Below are positions 15,201-22,500 of a stretch of DNA of 22,500 bases, piece by piece. The position numbers and the translations under genes are program-made. Source of the DNA: Neocallimastix lanati (nom. inval.) (taxonomy: Eukaryota; Neocallimastigomycota; Neocallimastigomycetes; Neocallimastigales; Neocallimastigaceae); assembly GCA_016946835.1 (NCBI GenBank), contig JACVTC010000088.1, positions 120,001 to 142,500 of the forward strand, read 5' to 3'. The notes beneath the pieces are model-generated. The model ran no database searches. It had not been told where the DNA came from and worked only from the letters and a program-made list of their open reading frames with translations. Each line of letters starts with the position of its first letter. The first letter of the stretch is position 1.

Positions 15201-15727
15201 TTAAATTATAATTTTAATTAATTATAATAATTTTTTTATTTCTATTTTTGTATATATATTATATATATATTTTTTATTTTTTATTTTTTATTTTTTTAAT
15301 TTAATTTTTGTTTCTGAACAAATAATATTTTATTATATTATTAACTTTATTTAAATTTTATTTCTTAATTAGACTTTTTTTTTTTTTTTTTGTATTAATT
15401 TTTTTTTTAAAAAAATAAAAAAAGTAAAATAAAAATAAAAAATGAAGTTGAACTAAAAAAAATAAAAGATAAAAAAAAAATAAAAAAAAAATAAACAAAA
15501 TAAAAATAAACAAAATAAAATAAACAAAAAAATAATAAATAAATAAAAGTATTCAAAATATAAAAGAAATAGATATTAAAAATATATATATGTTATATAT
15601 ATATATATATATATTTTTAACAAAAAAATAAAAATTATATAAATTAATATATAGCTTATATAATATTAATAATAATTCATATTAAATATATTTGAAATTT
15701 TAAGGTTTTTCATATAAATGATTAAAT
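12291..15727. other. 3.4-kb intergenic region between divergent CBM18 genes
   Basis: No gene, RNA or mobile element is recognised. The stretch holds the upstream regions of both neighbours, which are transcribed away from each other. At 12541-12790 it contains degenerate TTATTATTT-type low-complexity sequence. 15410-15545 before the protease start is strongly A-rich. TATATA words near 15580-15612 are too common to call as a promoter. Confidence 0.55.
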
Positions 15728-17749
15728 ATGAAAAATATAAATTTAATTTTTTTTTTAATTACAATTAACTATTTTATTATTGCTTCAGCAAGCAATAATA
15801 ATTATATTATTTCAATTAGAAGAAGTAAAGAGGATGCAGATTATGATGAAGTAAGTAAAAAAATTCGATATGAAATTGATGAATTAGTTAATGATAGAAT
15901 GAATGATATTTATGATATTATCAGCAATAATGAAAATACATATGTTTTAGAGGATGGAAAAATTGATGAAAAGTTAAATGAACTTTCTTCATCAAAGCTG
16001 AAAAAACGTAATGAAAGAAATTCAAAATTTAGATTTATAAGTGGAAATGGACCACAAAAAAGTTTTAGTAGTAATAAACGTTCTTTGGATCCTGAGAATG
16101 AAGAAATTGAAATTGAATCTGAATTAGTTACTCATATTTGCCCAACTTTAAATTATTATATAGTGAGTGCTTATCTTTCGGATGAAATTGTTGAGAAAGT
16201 TAAGAAATTACCTAATGTTATAAATATACAAAAATCGGAAGATGTCAAAAATACACATATTGATAAAAGAGATAATGTATATTATGATAGGAACGCTATA
16301 TTAGAAGAAACACAATGGTCAGATTTAAAAGTTCAAGATAATATTTTGGATCCATTTTTTTACCATATCTCTATAGTATCACAAGGTAAATATCAAGAAA
16401 TTAATGGGCAATATGATAATAATTATTATTATCCTTCTTCTGCAGGAAAAGGAATTGATATCTTTTTTATAGATGAAGGTCTTTGGACTCAACATGATGA
16501 TTTTGCTAATACCAATGAACGTACTGTAACATGTGATGCTACCATTTATGACAATACTGTTTTCGACCTAAAAGATAAAAATGTGAAGAGTTGCTATGTT
16601 GCAAAGGATGAAAATAAAAATCTTGTATTCGGTGAGCGTTCAAGACACGGTACAGCAATGGCATCCATAGCCGCTGGAACTCTCGTTGGTACCGCTAAAA
16701 AAGCAAATATACATGTAATAGCACAAGTCTATTCCACAGAAGAATTGTTATTGGGTTTAGATTACGTAAAGCGCCATTCAAAACCCTATAAAACAGTTCT
16801 TAATTTGTCAATTGGTGGTATAGTAGTATATAGCCAAGCTTTACAAGATAAAATTAATGAATTAACAAAGAATAATATTATTTTAGTGGCATCAGCAGGA
16901 AATTTTGATGGAGAAGTCTGTACAGCCAGAGAAGAAAAAAATAGTAAAGGTGAAAAAATATTAAAGAAAAATGTTTTTTCAGGTTATGATAATATTATAT
17001 CAGTCGGATCAACTTGGGATGGTTATAACATGGATTTAGGCAATCCTTATAAGTACGCAGATTTTTCAAATTATGGAAAATGCATTAGTATTTTCGGTCC
17101 TGGTAATGTAGTTGCTGCCGATGCTTTAAATAATGGTCATTATTTAGCACAAGGAACTTCTGCTTCTACTGCATTAGTTTCTGGTATTATTGCTACATTA
17201 ATGTCGGACGATCCACAAACTAAATATACTACTTCTTCAATGTTAAATAAATTGATTAATCTTTCACTTAAAAATGTTATAAAGGATTTACCTGCTAATA
17301 CACCTAATAGATTTATTAATAATGGAAAGAATAGTGTATATTATTCTGGCCCAACTACTGTAATTTCAAAGGTACAATATAGATGTGGACCTTCTTATGG
17401 GGCCTGTGCTGAATCTGGAACATGTTGTAGTGAATATGGCTATTGTGGTGATACCGATGCATACTGTGGTAAAGGCTGTCAACCATATTATGGTATTTGT
17501 TCAGCAGCATCATCCACTAAGCAAAAGAAAACTACTACTACCACTAAGAAGAAAACTACGACTACTAAGAAGAAAACAACTACTACTACTAAAAGAAAAA
17601 TTCCAACCTCAACCGTTTCTTATAGATGTGGACCTGATTATGGTGCTTGTGCCAATTCAAAATTATGTTGTAGTCAATATGGCTATTGTGGTAGCACTAG
17701 TGAATACTGTGGTAAAGGTTGTCAATCCTTATACGGTGTTTGTAATTAA
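15728..17749 (+). CDS. Secreted subtilisin-like (S8) serine protease with two C-terminal CBM18 modules
   Basis: Single-exon gene, 673 residues. A signal peptide covers about 1-21 (hydrophobic core FFLITINYFIIAS). The charged propeptide runs to about 181, contains an inhibitor-like segment (139-172) and has dibasic sites at Lys117-Arg118 and Lys180-Arg181 that could be cut during maturation. The S8 domain follows (about 240-530): Asp249 in FFIDEG, His307 in SRHGTAMAS, oxyanion Asn392 in SAGN, Ser478 in GTSASTALVSG. Two motifs deviate: DEG instead of D[TS]G, and no Pro after the GTS-x-[AS] stretch. Two CBM18 modules (551-591 and 632-672) flank a Lys/Thr run (about 598-623). The protease presumably cleaves proteins while held on chitin. 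It is divergent from the LRR-CBM18 gene, but its modules are of the short hevein type (YCGKGC), so they were not simply copied from most modules of that neighbour. Activity is likely because the triad is intact. Confidence 0.93.
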   Translation: MKNINLIFFLITINYFIIASASNNNYIISIRRSKEDADYDEVSKKIRYEIDELVNDRMNDIYDIISNNENTYVLEDGKIDEKLNELSSSKLKKRNERNSKFRFISGNGPQKSFSSNKRSLDPENEEIEIESELVTHICPTLNYYIVSAYLSDEIVEKVKKLPNVINIQKSEDVKNTHIDKRDNVYYDRNAILEETQWSDLKVQDNILDPFFYHISIVSQGKYQEINGQYDNNYYYPSSAGKGIDIFFIDEGLWTQHDDFANTNERTVTCDATIYDNTVFDLKDKNVKSCYVAKDENKNLVFGERSRHGTAMASIAAGTLVGTAKKANIHVIAQVYSTEELLLGLDYVKRHSKPYKTVLNLSIGGIVVYSQALQDKINELTKNNIILVASAGNFDGEVCTAREEKNSKGEKILKKNVFSGYDNIISVGSTWDGYNMDLGNPYKYADFSNYGKCISIFGPGNVVAADALNNGHYLAQGTSASTALVSGIIATLMSDDPQTKYTTSSMLNKLINLSLKNVIKDLPANTPNRFINNGKNSVYYSGPTTVISKVQYRCGPSYGACAESGTCCSEYGYCGDTDAYCGKGCQPYYGICSAASSTKQKKTTTTTKKKTTTTKKKTTTTTKRKIPTSTVSYRCGPDYGACANSKLCCSQYGYCGSTSEYCGKGCQSLYGVCN

Positions 17750-18221
17750 ATAAATAATTTTTTTTTTTTAAAAAAAAAAAAGTAATAATAATAATAATAA
17801 AGTAACATAAAATAATAATAATAATATAATAAAATAACATAAAATAATAAAATAATAAAAATAATAAATTAAATTAAATTAAAAATAATAAAAAATAAAA
17901 AAAAAATAATTTGAAAATTGTTGAAGTTGTATATAATTTAATTAAATATCAAAATACTAATAATAGTATATAATTTAATTAAAAAATATTATAATAATAA
18001 TATATATAATTAAGGAAGAAAATAAAGAAATTTAAAATTTAGATATATTAATGAAATATATTAAATTTTGTATTATTTTATATAATAATGTAAAATTTAA
18101 TATATTTAAAGAAAAAATATTTTTTAATTTCAAAAAAATTTATTAAAATAAAAAAAAAATTAAAATAAAAATAAACAAAGATAAATAAATAGTTTAATTT
18201 AAATATTATTTAGATTAAAAA

Positions 18222-18447
18222 ATAAAAAGAATTATATAAAAAAAAATTTAGATAATAAAATATAAAAAGAATTATATAAAAAAAAATTTAGATAATAAAA
18301 TAAATAAGTAAAAATAAAGAAAAAAAATTATATAAAAAAAAATTTAGATAATAAAATAAATAATAAGTAAAAATAAAAAAAAAAAAATGTATATAATAAG
18401 AATTATAACAAAAAAAAAAAAAAAAAAATTAGATAATAAAATAAATA
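18222..18447. repeat. Degenerate ~40-57 bp tandem repeat
   Basis: Copies of ATTATATAAAAAAAAATTTAG followed by ATAATAAAAT start at 18231, 18271 and about 18327, with a partial copy ending at about 18447 (TTAGATAATAAAATAAATAA). They are separated by A-rich spacers of variable length. Confidence 0.7.
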
Positions 18448-18470
18448 ATTTAATATAATGTGCATCTATG

Positions 18471-18493
18471 ATATAAAGTCATAGACTTTATAT
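18471..18493. repeat. Perfect 10-bp inverted repeat with a 3-base loop
   Basis: ATATAAAGTC, then ATA, then GACTTTATAT. The arms are perfect and include two G/C pairs, which makes it more notable than the AT palindromes around it. No T run or gene end adjoins it, so a terminator reading has no support in a eukaryote. Confidence 0.7.
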
Positions 18494-19005
18494 GATATTA
18501 AAATATGATCATATAATTTTAATTAAATCTATACATTATCCATATCAATTTAATAAAAAGTGTTTTGTTTAATAGAGATTGAAATGTAAATATAATAAAT
18601 GATAAATACAGATTCAAAATATAAAAAAATTTAATAGTACATCTTAAAAAAAAAAAAAAAAAAACTTGAAAAATTGATTATTCATTAGTAATTATGTCAT
18701 TATATACCATTTTAATCATTAATATATTGGCAACACCTTTTGAAAATTTTAATAATATTTGTACTGAATGACCTAATTAAAAAAAAACTTCAAAATATTT
18801 CAATTTTCAAGGGGTTAGATGAAATATTAATATAGTTCATAATTTAATTTTATATATTTTTAATAATATAGCATCAACATAAAATAATATATAATAAGAT
18901 TTAAAGGTAATATTTTATACTAATTAATAATAAATTAAAATGTAATTTTAATATAACTTTAAAGAATATAAAAATATAATTTAATATAAATTTCCTAAAA
19001 CATAA

Positions 19006-19776
19006 TGATATACAACTCAAAAGTTCGATGTACTTTTGTTGGGATTTATTTATTAAATTTATTAATTTATTATTTATTTATTTATTTTTTTTTTTTTTTT
19101 TTTTTTTTTTATAGACTGAAGACTTTGGTCTTCCCCATATAGTAATATGGGTGTATGATTAACTGCCATACCGGTACGGCGTCAACGCTCTCAACTCCCC
19201 ATAAGCAAAGAAACTCCATATAGAAGCACCCTACGCGATCCTCGAGGGAAAGCAGAGCCAACTATAGGTGGCGTCCTTGCCATTTATTTATTTAATTTTA
19301 CATAAAAACTACATATAATTAAAAAGGCTATTTAACAACTTTCTTATACTTTCAATTACAAACTAACTTAACATTACTAAACATAATATAACTTTTAATA
19401 TTAACTAGAATTAACATAACAGCGACTCGACAACACTTCTCTTAATTCAGAGAAATGCTTTATTTTTATGTTATTTAGTTATAATTAACTATTTAATTAA
19501 TTGTTCTTGTGATTAGAATAAACTATTAATAATTATTATTTAAGGAAATATTTAATAACTATATAAACATAAAATAATAAGAATATAATTAAAACATTGA
19601 TTTATTCTATAAAATTTATTATTTATTATAAATATAATTAATATATAGAAATCAAGCCACATATTGGAATTGTTGTAAAATCATTAGATTTAAATTTGAT
19701 TTATGACATTAATTTATGTTTGAATAATAAAAACTATTTTATATTAATTAAGGTTTGAATATTTCATTTTATATCA
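19006..19776. mobile_element. LTR-like (solo LTR) or MITE-like element, copy A, with a nested insertion
   Basis: The ends are TGATATAC... and ...TATATCA, giving a 7-bp terminal inverted repeat with TG/CA termini. They are flanked by the 4-bp target duplication ATAA (19002-19005 and 19777-19780). The boundaries follow from direct comparison with the uninterrupted copy at 20356-20655, where a single ATAA occurs at 20560-20563. Without the nested insertion the element is about 560 bp. A relative lies inverted at 21431-21949. TG...CA ends, short inverted repeats and a 4-bp duplication fit a solo LTR of a fungal LTR retrotransposon. A non-autonomous DNA transposon is the alternative. No coding sequence. 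Confidence 0.85.
19085..19281 (-). mobile_element. SINE-like retroposon with poly(A) tail and 13-bp target duplication
   Basis: On the minus strand a 171-bp body (19281 down to 19111), roughly half G+C in a region near 10-15%, ends in a 26-base poly(A) tract (19110-19085). A perfect 13-bp direct repeat ATTTATTTATTTA abuts both sides (19072-19084 and 19282-19294). The body can fold into stable hairpins: GAAGAC/GTCTTC (loop TTTG), CCCATAT/ATATGGG (loop AGTA) and GTATG/CATAC. The inverted element copy at 21431-21949 has the same flanking sequence without this body. No clear pol III A or B box and no kinship to tRNA, 5S or SRP RNA was recognised, so its parent RNA is unknown; it could be a truncated LINE end. 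Confidence 0.8.
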
Positions 19777-19866
19777 ATAAATTTTTTAACATTTGTACTA
19801 ATTTCTTTTTTGTTTTTTTTCATAAAATTTACTTTATATCTTGAAAATTTTTTATCAATAATTATA

Positions 19867-19903
19867 AATAATAATAATAATAATAAAATAATAATAATAA
19901 TAA

Positions 19904-19970
<67 letters not shown>

Positions 19971-20059
19971 GATTGTATTTTTAATAATAATAATAATAAT
20001 AATAAAAAGATTGTATTTTTAATAATAATAATAATAATAATAATAAAAAGATTGTATTT

Positions 20060-20093
<34 letters not shown>

Positions 20094-20258
20094 GATTGTA
20101 TTTTTAATAATAATAATAATAATAATAATAAAAAGATTGTATTTTTAATAATAATAATAATAATAATAAAAAGATTGTATTTTTAATAATAATAATAATA
20201 ATAATAAAAAGATTGTATTTTTAATAATAATAATAATAATAATAAAAAGATTGTATTT

Positions 20259-20301
<43 letters not shown>

Positions 20302-20342
20302 GATTGTATTTTTAATAATAATAATAATAATAATAAATAATA
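19867..20342. repeat. Compound VNTR: 17-bp core plus variable (AAT)n
   Basis: After about 100 bp of (AAT)n with AAAAT interruptions, the core AAAAAGATTGTATTTTT occurs nine times (GATTG at 19971, 20009, 20050, 20094, 20135, 20173, 20211, 20249 and 20302). Spacings are 38, 41, 44, 41, 38, 38, 38 and 53 bp: each is 38 plus a multiple of 3, so only the number of AAT units varies while the core is invariant. It lies between the two direct repeat copies. Confidence 0.95.
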
Positions 20343-20355
20343 TATAATAATAAAA

Positions 20356-20655
20356 ATTTCAATTTTCAAGGGGTTAGATGTACTATTAATATAGATCATA
20401 ATTTAATTTTATATATTTTTAATAATATAACTAAAACATAAATAATATATAATAAGATTTAAAGGTAATATTTTATACTAATTAATAATAAATAAAAATG
20501 TAATTTTAAAATAACTTTAAAGAATATAAAAATATAATTTAATATAAATTTCCTAATACATAAATTTTTTAACATTTGTACTCATTTTCTTTTTTGTTAT
20601 TTTTCATAAAATTTACTTTATATCTTGAAAAATTTTTATCAATAATTATAAATAA
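20356..20655. repeat. Direct repeat copy 2 (empty insertion site)
   Basis: Matches the outer parts of 18797-19875 but reads straight through the insertion point: CTAATACATAAATTTTTTAAC at 20553-20573 holds a single ATAA. It is thus the pre-insertion arrangement of the sequence interrupted in copy 1. Confidence 0.9.
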
Positions 20656-21430
20656 TAAATAATAATAATAATAAATTATATATAATAATAATAAATAAAT
20701 AATATAATAATATATAATAATTAATGTATAATAAATAATAAATAATAAAATAAAAAAAAAAAATGATAAGATTTAATTTTGAAAATTTATAAGTTCTCCA
20801 AAAAGCTAAAAAAAAAAAGGGGCTGAAACCAATAGATGTACAAACATGAAATAAAAAAAAATTTATACAAAATGAGAATGATACGTTATATTTAAAAATA
20901 AAACATATGATCTAATTTTGTATATTAATCTATTATTAAATATTAATATTATTGATGATGTAAATTCAATTGGTAAAATTTAATTTAATTGCAAAAAAAA
21001 ATTTTTCTAAAAATTAAATAAAATTTATTTATATTTAATTAGAGTTTAAATCAATATACATATAATATACAATGGAATAATATGATAAAGTATGAAGTTC
21101 AGGTTCGGTTCTTTTAAGGTTTATTCTTTATTTGGGGGATATAATTTATATGTTTTATAAAATTATTTTATTTAAATTTGATTTATTTAGAATTATATTT
21201 ACTTATCATTATTTAAAATGTAAACTAACATTTATTCCTAAAATTAATATTTATTTTCATATTTTGATCTCAAGAATTACTATAATCTATAAAAATATAT
21301 AAATTAATTTCTAATATAAATACAATAAAAACTAGATTAATACATAAATTTATGCTTTTACACCATTTCTTAATTAACATAAATTTATTATTAATTAGAG
21401 TTTTTATTTCTATTTCATATCAAATACAAA
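20656..21430. other. A+T-rich intergenic
   Basis: Starts with ATAATA-type low-complexity sequence (to about 20760). The rest is unremarkable A/T-rich sequence without an ORF or repeat that I could recognise. Confidence 0.55.
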
Positions 21431-21800
21431 TGATATAAAATGAAATATTCAAACCTTAATTAATATAAAATAGTTTTTATTATTCAACATAAATTGATGT
21501 CATAAATCAAATTTAAATCTAATGATTTTATATTTTCAATGTATCTTGATTTCGCATAAATCAATGTTTTAATTATATTCTTATTATTTTATATTTATGT
21601 TTATATAGTTATTAAATATTTCCTTAAGTATTAATTATTAATATTTATATTCATTTAATAGTTTATTTTAATCACAAGAACAATTAATTAAATCGTTAAT
21701 TATAACTAAATAGCATAAAAATAAAACATTTCTCGGAATTAAGAGTAATGTAGTGTAAGTTAGTGTAAGAAAGTTGTTAGATAGTTTTAAATATATGTAA

Positions 21801-21888
<88 letters not shown>

Positions 21889-21949
21889 ACTTTAATAAGC
21901 TTAATAAATAAATCCTAACAAAAGTACATTGAACTTTTGTTGTATATCA
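21431..21949 (-). mobile_element. LTR-like or MITE-like element, copy C, inverted
   Basis: Reverse complement matches copy A from TGATATACAAC at one end to TTTATATCA at the other, including GTACTTTTGTTRGGATTTATTT, AACAACTTTCTTA, TTAATTGTTCTTGTGATTA and GACATYAATTTATGTT segments. It is 519 bp, lacks the SINE-like body of copy A and about 70-80 bp of another segment present there, and carries an expanded (AAAT)n tract. The flanking 4 bases, CAAA and CTAA, match at three of four positions, as expected of an older, decayed target duplication. Confidence 0.85.
21799..21888. repeat. (AAAT)n microsatellite inside element copy C
   Basis: About 22 uninterrupted tetranucleotide units. The tract sits where copy A has the short ATTT tract that was the target of the SINE-like insertion. 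Confidence 0.9.
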
Positions 21950-21981
21950 CTAATTTAAAACTGGTCGATCTTAATTGTTTT

Positions 21982-22076
21982 TTAATTTATCTTTCATATA
22001 TTAATTATTAAAAAGTAAAATATATTAATTATTAATTTATCAATCATATATAAATTATAAAAAAGTGGAATATATT
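21982..22076. repeat. Diverged tandem duplication, 50-bp period
   Basis: TTAATTTATC (or TTAATTTATC with TT in place of AA following), CATATAT, AATTAT, AAAAGTRRAATATATT occur at 21982-22026 and again at 22032-22076 with about 85-90% similarity by eye. No further copies. Confidence 0.7.
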
Positions 22077-22268
22077 TAATATATATTGATTGGTTGAATA
22101 TATTATTAAAAATTATAAATAATCAAAAAAAAAAAATATATAAAAAGCAAAAATTTTAGTAAAATCTAAAATACATAAAAAAAAAATTTTTAATATATAT
22201 ATAATAATATAAATTATTAAATTATTATTAAAGATAAAGTTTTTTGTGATTTTTTTTTTTAATCAAAA

Positions 22269-22500
22269 ATGGATACTTATAATAATGAAGTAATCAAAGC
22301 CGAGGTGGTAGAAGAAAATAATAATGAAGAAAATAAGCAAAACATTCAAGCTGTTATATATTACCTTAAATTTATGGAGGATCAAAAACAACAAGAAGTT
22401 CAACGATGCAATGAAAGAATGAAAATGTTAGATGGTCTACTTGACAGTGTAGTACTCAATATTAGTAGGGAATTAAAAACTCTTGAAGTTTTGGAAAAAA
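22269..22500 (+). CDS. Start of an unrecognised Glu/Asn/Lys-rich protein, cut by the window edge
   Basis: An ATG at 22269 opens a frame of 77 codons that reaches the end of the window without a stop. Evidence for coding: an abrupt rise in G+C and codon complexity, an A-rich leader ending TCAAAAATGG as in the other genes here, and mixed amino-acid use (for example YYLKFMEDQKQQEVQRCNER at residues 31-50). There is no signal peptide, so it is probably intracellular. The first ~25 residues are acidic and Asn-rich; about 26-77 look helical with Leu/Val/Met spacing that could form a coiled coil. I do not recognise the family. The gene may be spliced beyond the window. Confidence 0.65.
   Translation, partial: MDTYNNEVIKAEVVEENNNEENKQNIQAVIYYLKFMEDQKQQEVQRCNERMKMLDGLLDSVVLNISRELKTLEVLEK

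Larger units (their letters stand above)
17750..18796. other. A+T-rich intergenic downstream of the protease
   Basis: No gene is visible. It begins with the protease 3' flank, then AATAAT-rich sequence, then the degenerate repeats and the palindrome listed separately. Nothing else is recognised. Confidence 0.6.
18797..19875. repeat. Direct repeat copy 1, interrupted by a mobile element
   Basis: The outer parts (18797-19001 and 19781-19875) match 20356-20559 and 20564-20655 closely: both begin ATTTCAATTTTCAAGGGGTT and end TATCAATAATTATAAATAAT. This copy is split by the 771-bp element at 19006-19776. Both copies run into ATA-rich microsatellite on the right. The nature of the duplicated sequence is unknown; it has no ORF. 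Confidence 0.9.

Noticed and set aside
17385-17753. 122-codon plus-strand frame over the protease CBM18 tail
   Set aside because: Out-of-frame shadow of the CBM18 modules and Thr/Lys linker.
19111-19281. Hammerhead-like words CTGAAGA and GAAAC on the plus strand of the SINE-like body
   Set aside because: The stem between them does not pair in hammerhead register (first position C against A), and the retroposed RNA would be the opposite strand, as its poly(A) shows.
19111-19281. tRNA-derived SINE with A and B boxes
   Set aside because: GTTGACGCC on the minus strand resembles a B box with one base missing and TAGTTGGC is a poor A box; the spacing is too long for a tRNA head, so no pol III promoter is called.

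Overview
The window looks like nuclear DNA of an anaerobic gut fungus (Neocallimastigomycota). The intergenic DNA is extremely A+T-rich, full of homopolymers and simple repeats, and the genes stand out as islands of higher G+C. Their products are typical of this group: a secreted GH10 xylanase with a huge Thr/Lys/Pro repeat linker and a fungal cellulose-binding module (CBM1), and two secreted proteins with tandem hevein-type chitin-binding modules (CBM18). The phylum call rests on this combination, not on a marker gene, and no species is claimed.

Layout. 1-440: minisatellite. 1285-3480 (-): single-exon GH10 xylanase with linker and CBM1. 3481-8768: 5.3 kb without a convincing gene, holding a ~680-bp array of a 7-base unit, a short telomere-like motif, a 110-bp tandem duplication and a cluster of 31-bp repeats. 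8769-12290 (-): one spliced gene that simple ORF reading breaks into unrelated pieces. Nine exons join in frame into a signal peptide, seven leucine-rich repeats (about one per exon, every intron phase 2) and seven CBM18 modules. 12291-15727: 3.4 kb between two divergent genes. 15728-17749 (+): secreted subtilisin-like (S8) protease with a propeptide and two CBM18 modules. 17750-22268: repeat-rich. 22269-22500 (+): start of an unrecognised Glu/Asn/Lys-rich protein cut by the window edge.

The most informative non-coding structure is at 18797-21949. A sequence present twice in direct orientation (18797-19875 and 20356-20655) carries in its first copy a 771-bp insertion with TG...CA ends (TGATATA/TATATCA) and a 4-bp target duplication (ATAA). 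The second copy is the matching empty site. A second copy of the inserted element lies inverted at 21431-21949. The first element is itself interrupted by a G+C-rich 171-bp body with a 26-base poly(A) tail (on the minus strand) and a perfect 13-bp target duplication. The inverted copy lacks this body. This is a nested history: LTR-like or MITE-like element first, SINE-like retroposon second.

Functionally, the three complete genes encode secreted, carbohydrate-directed proteins: a xylan-degrading enzyme tethered to cellulose, and a divergent pair in which an LRR protein and a protease both carry chitin-binding modules. That the latter two act together on a chitinous surface is inference from shared modules and position.
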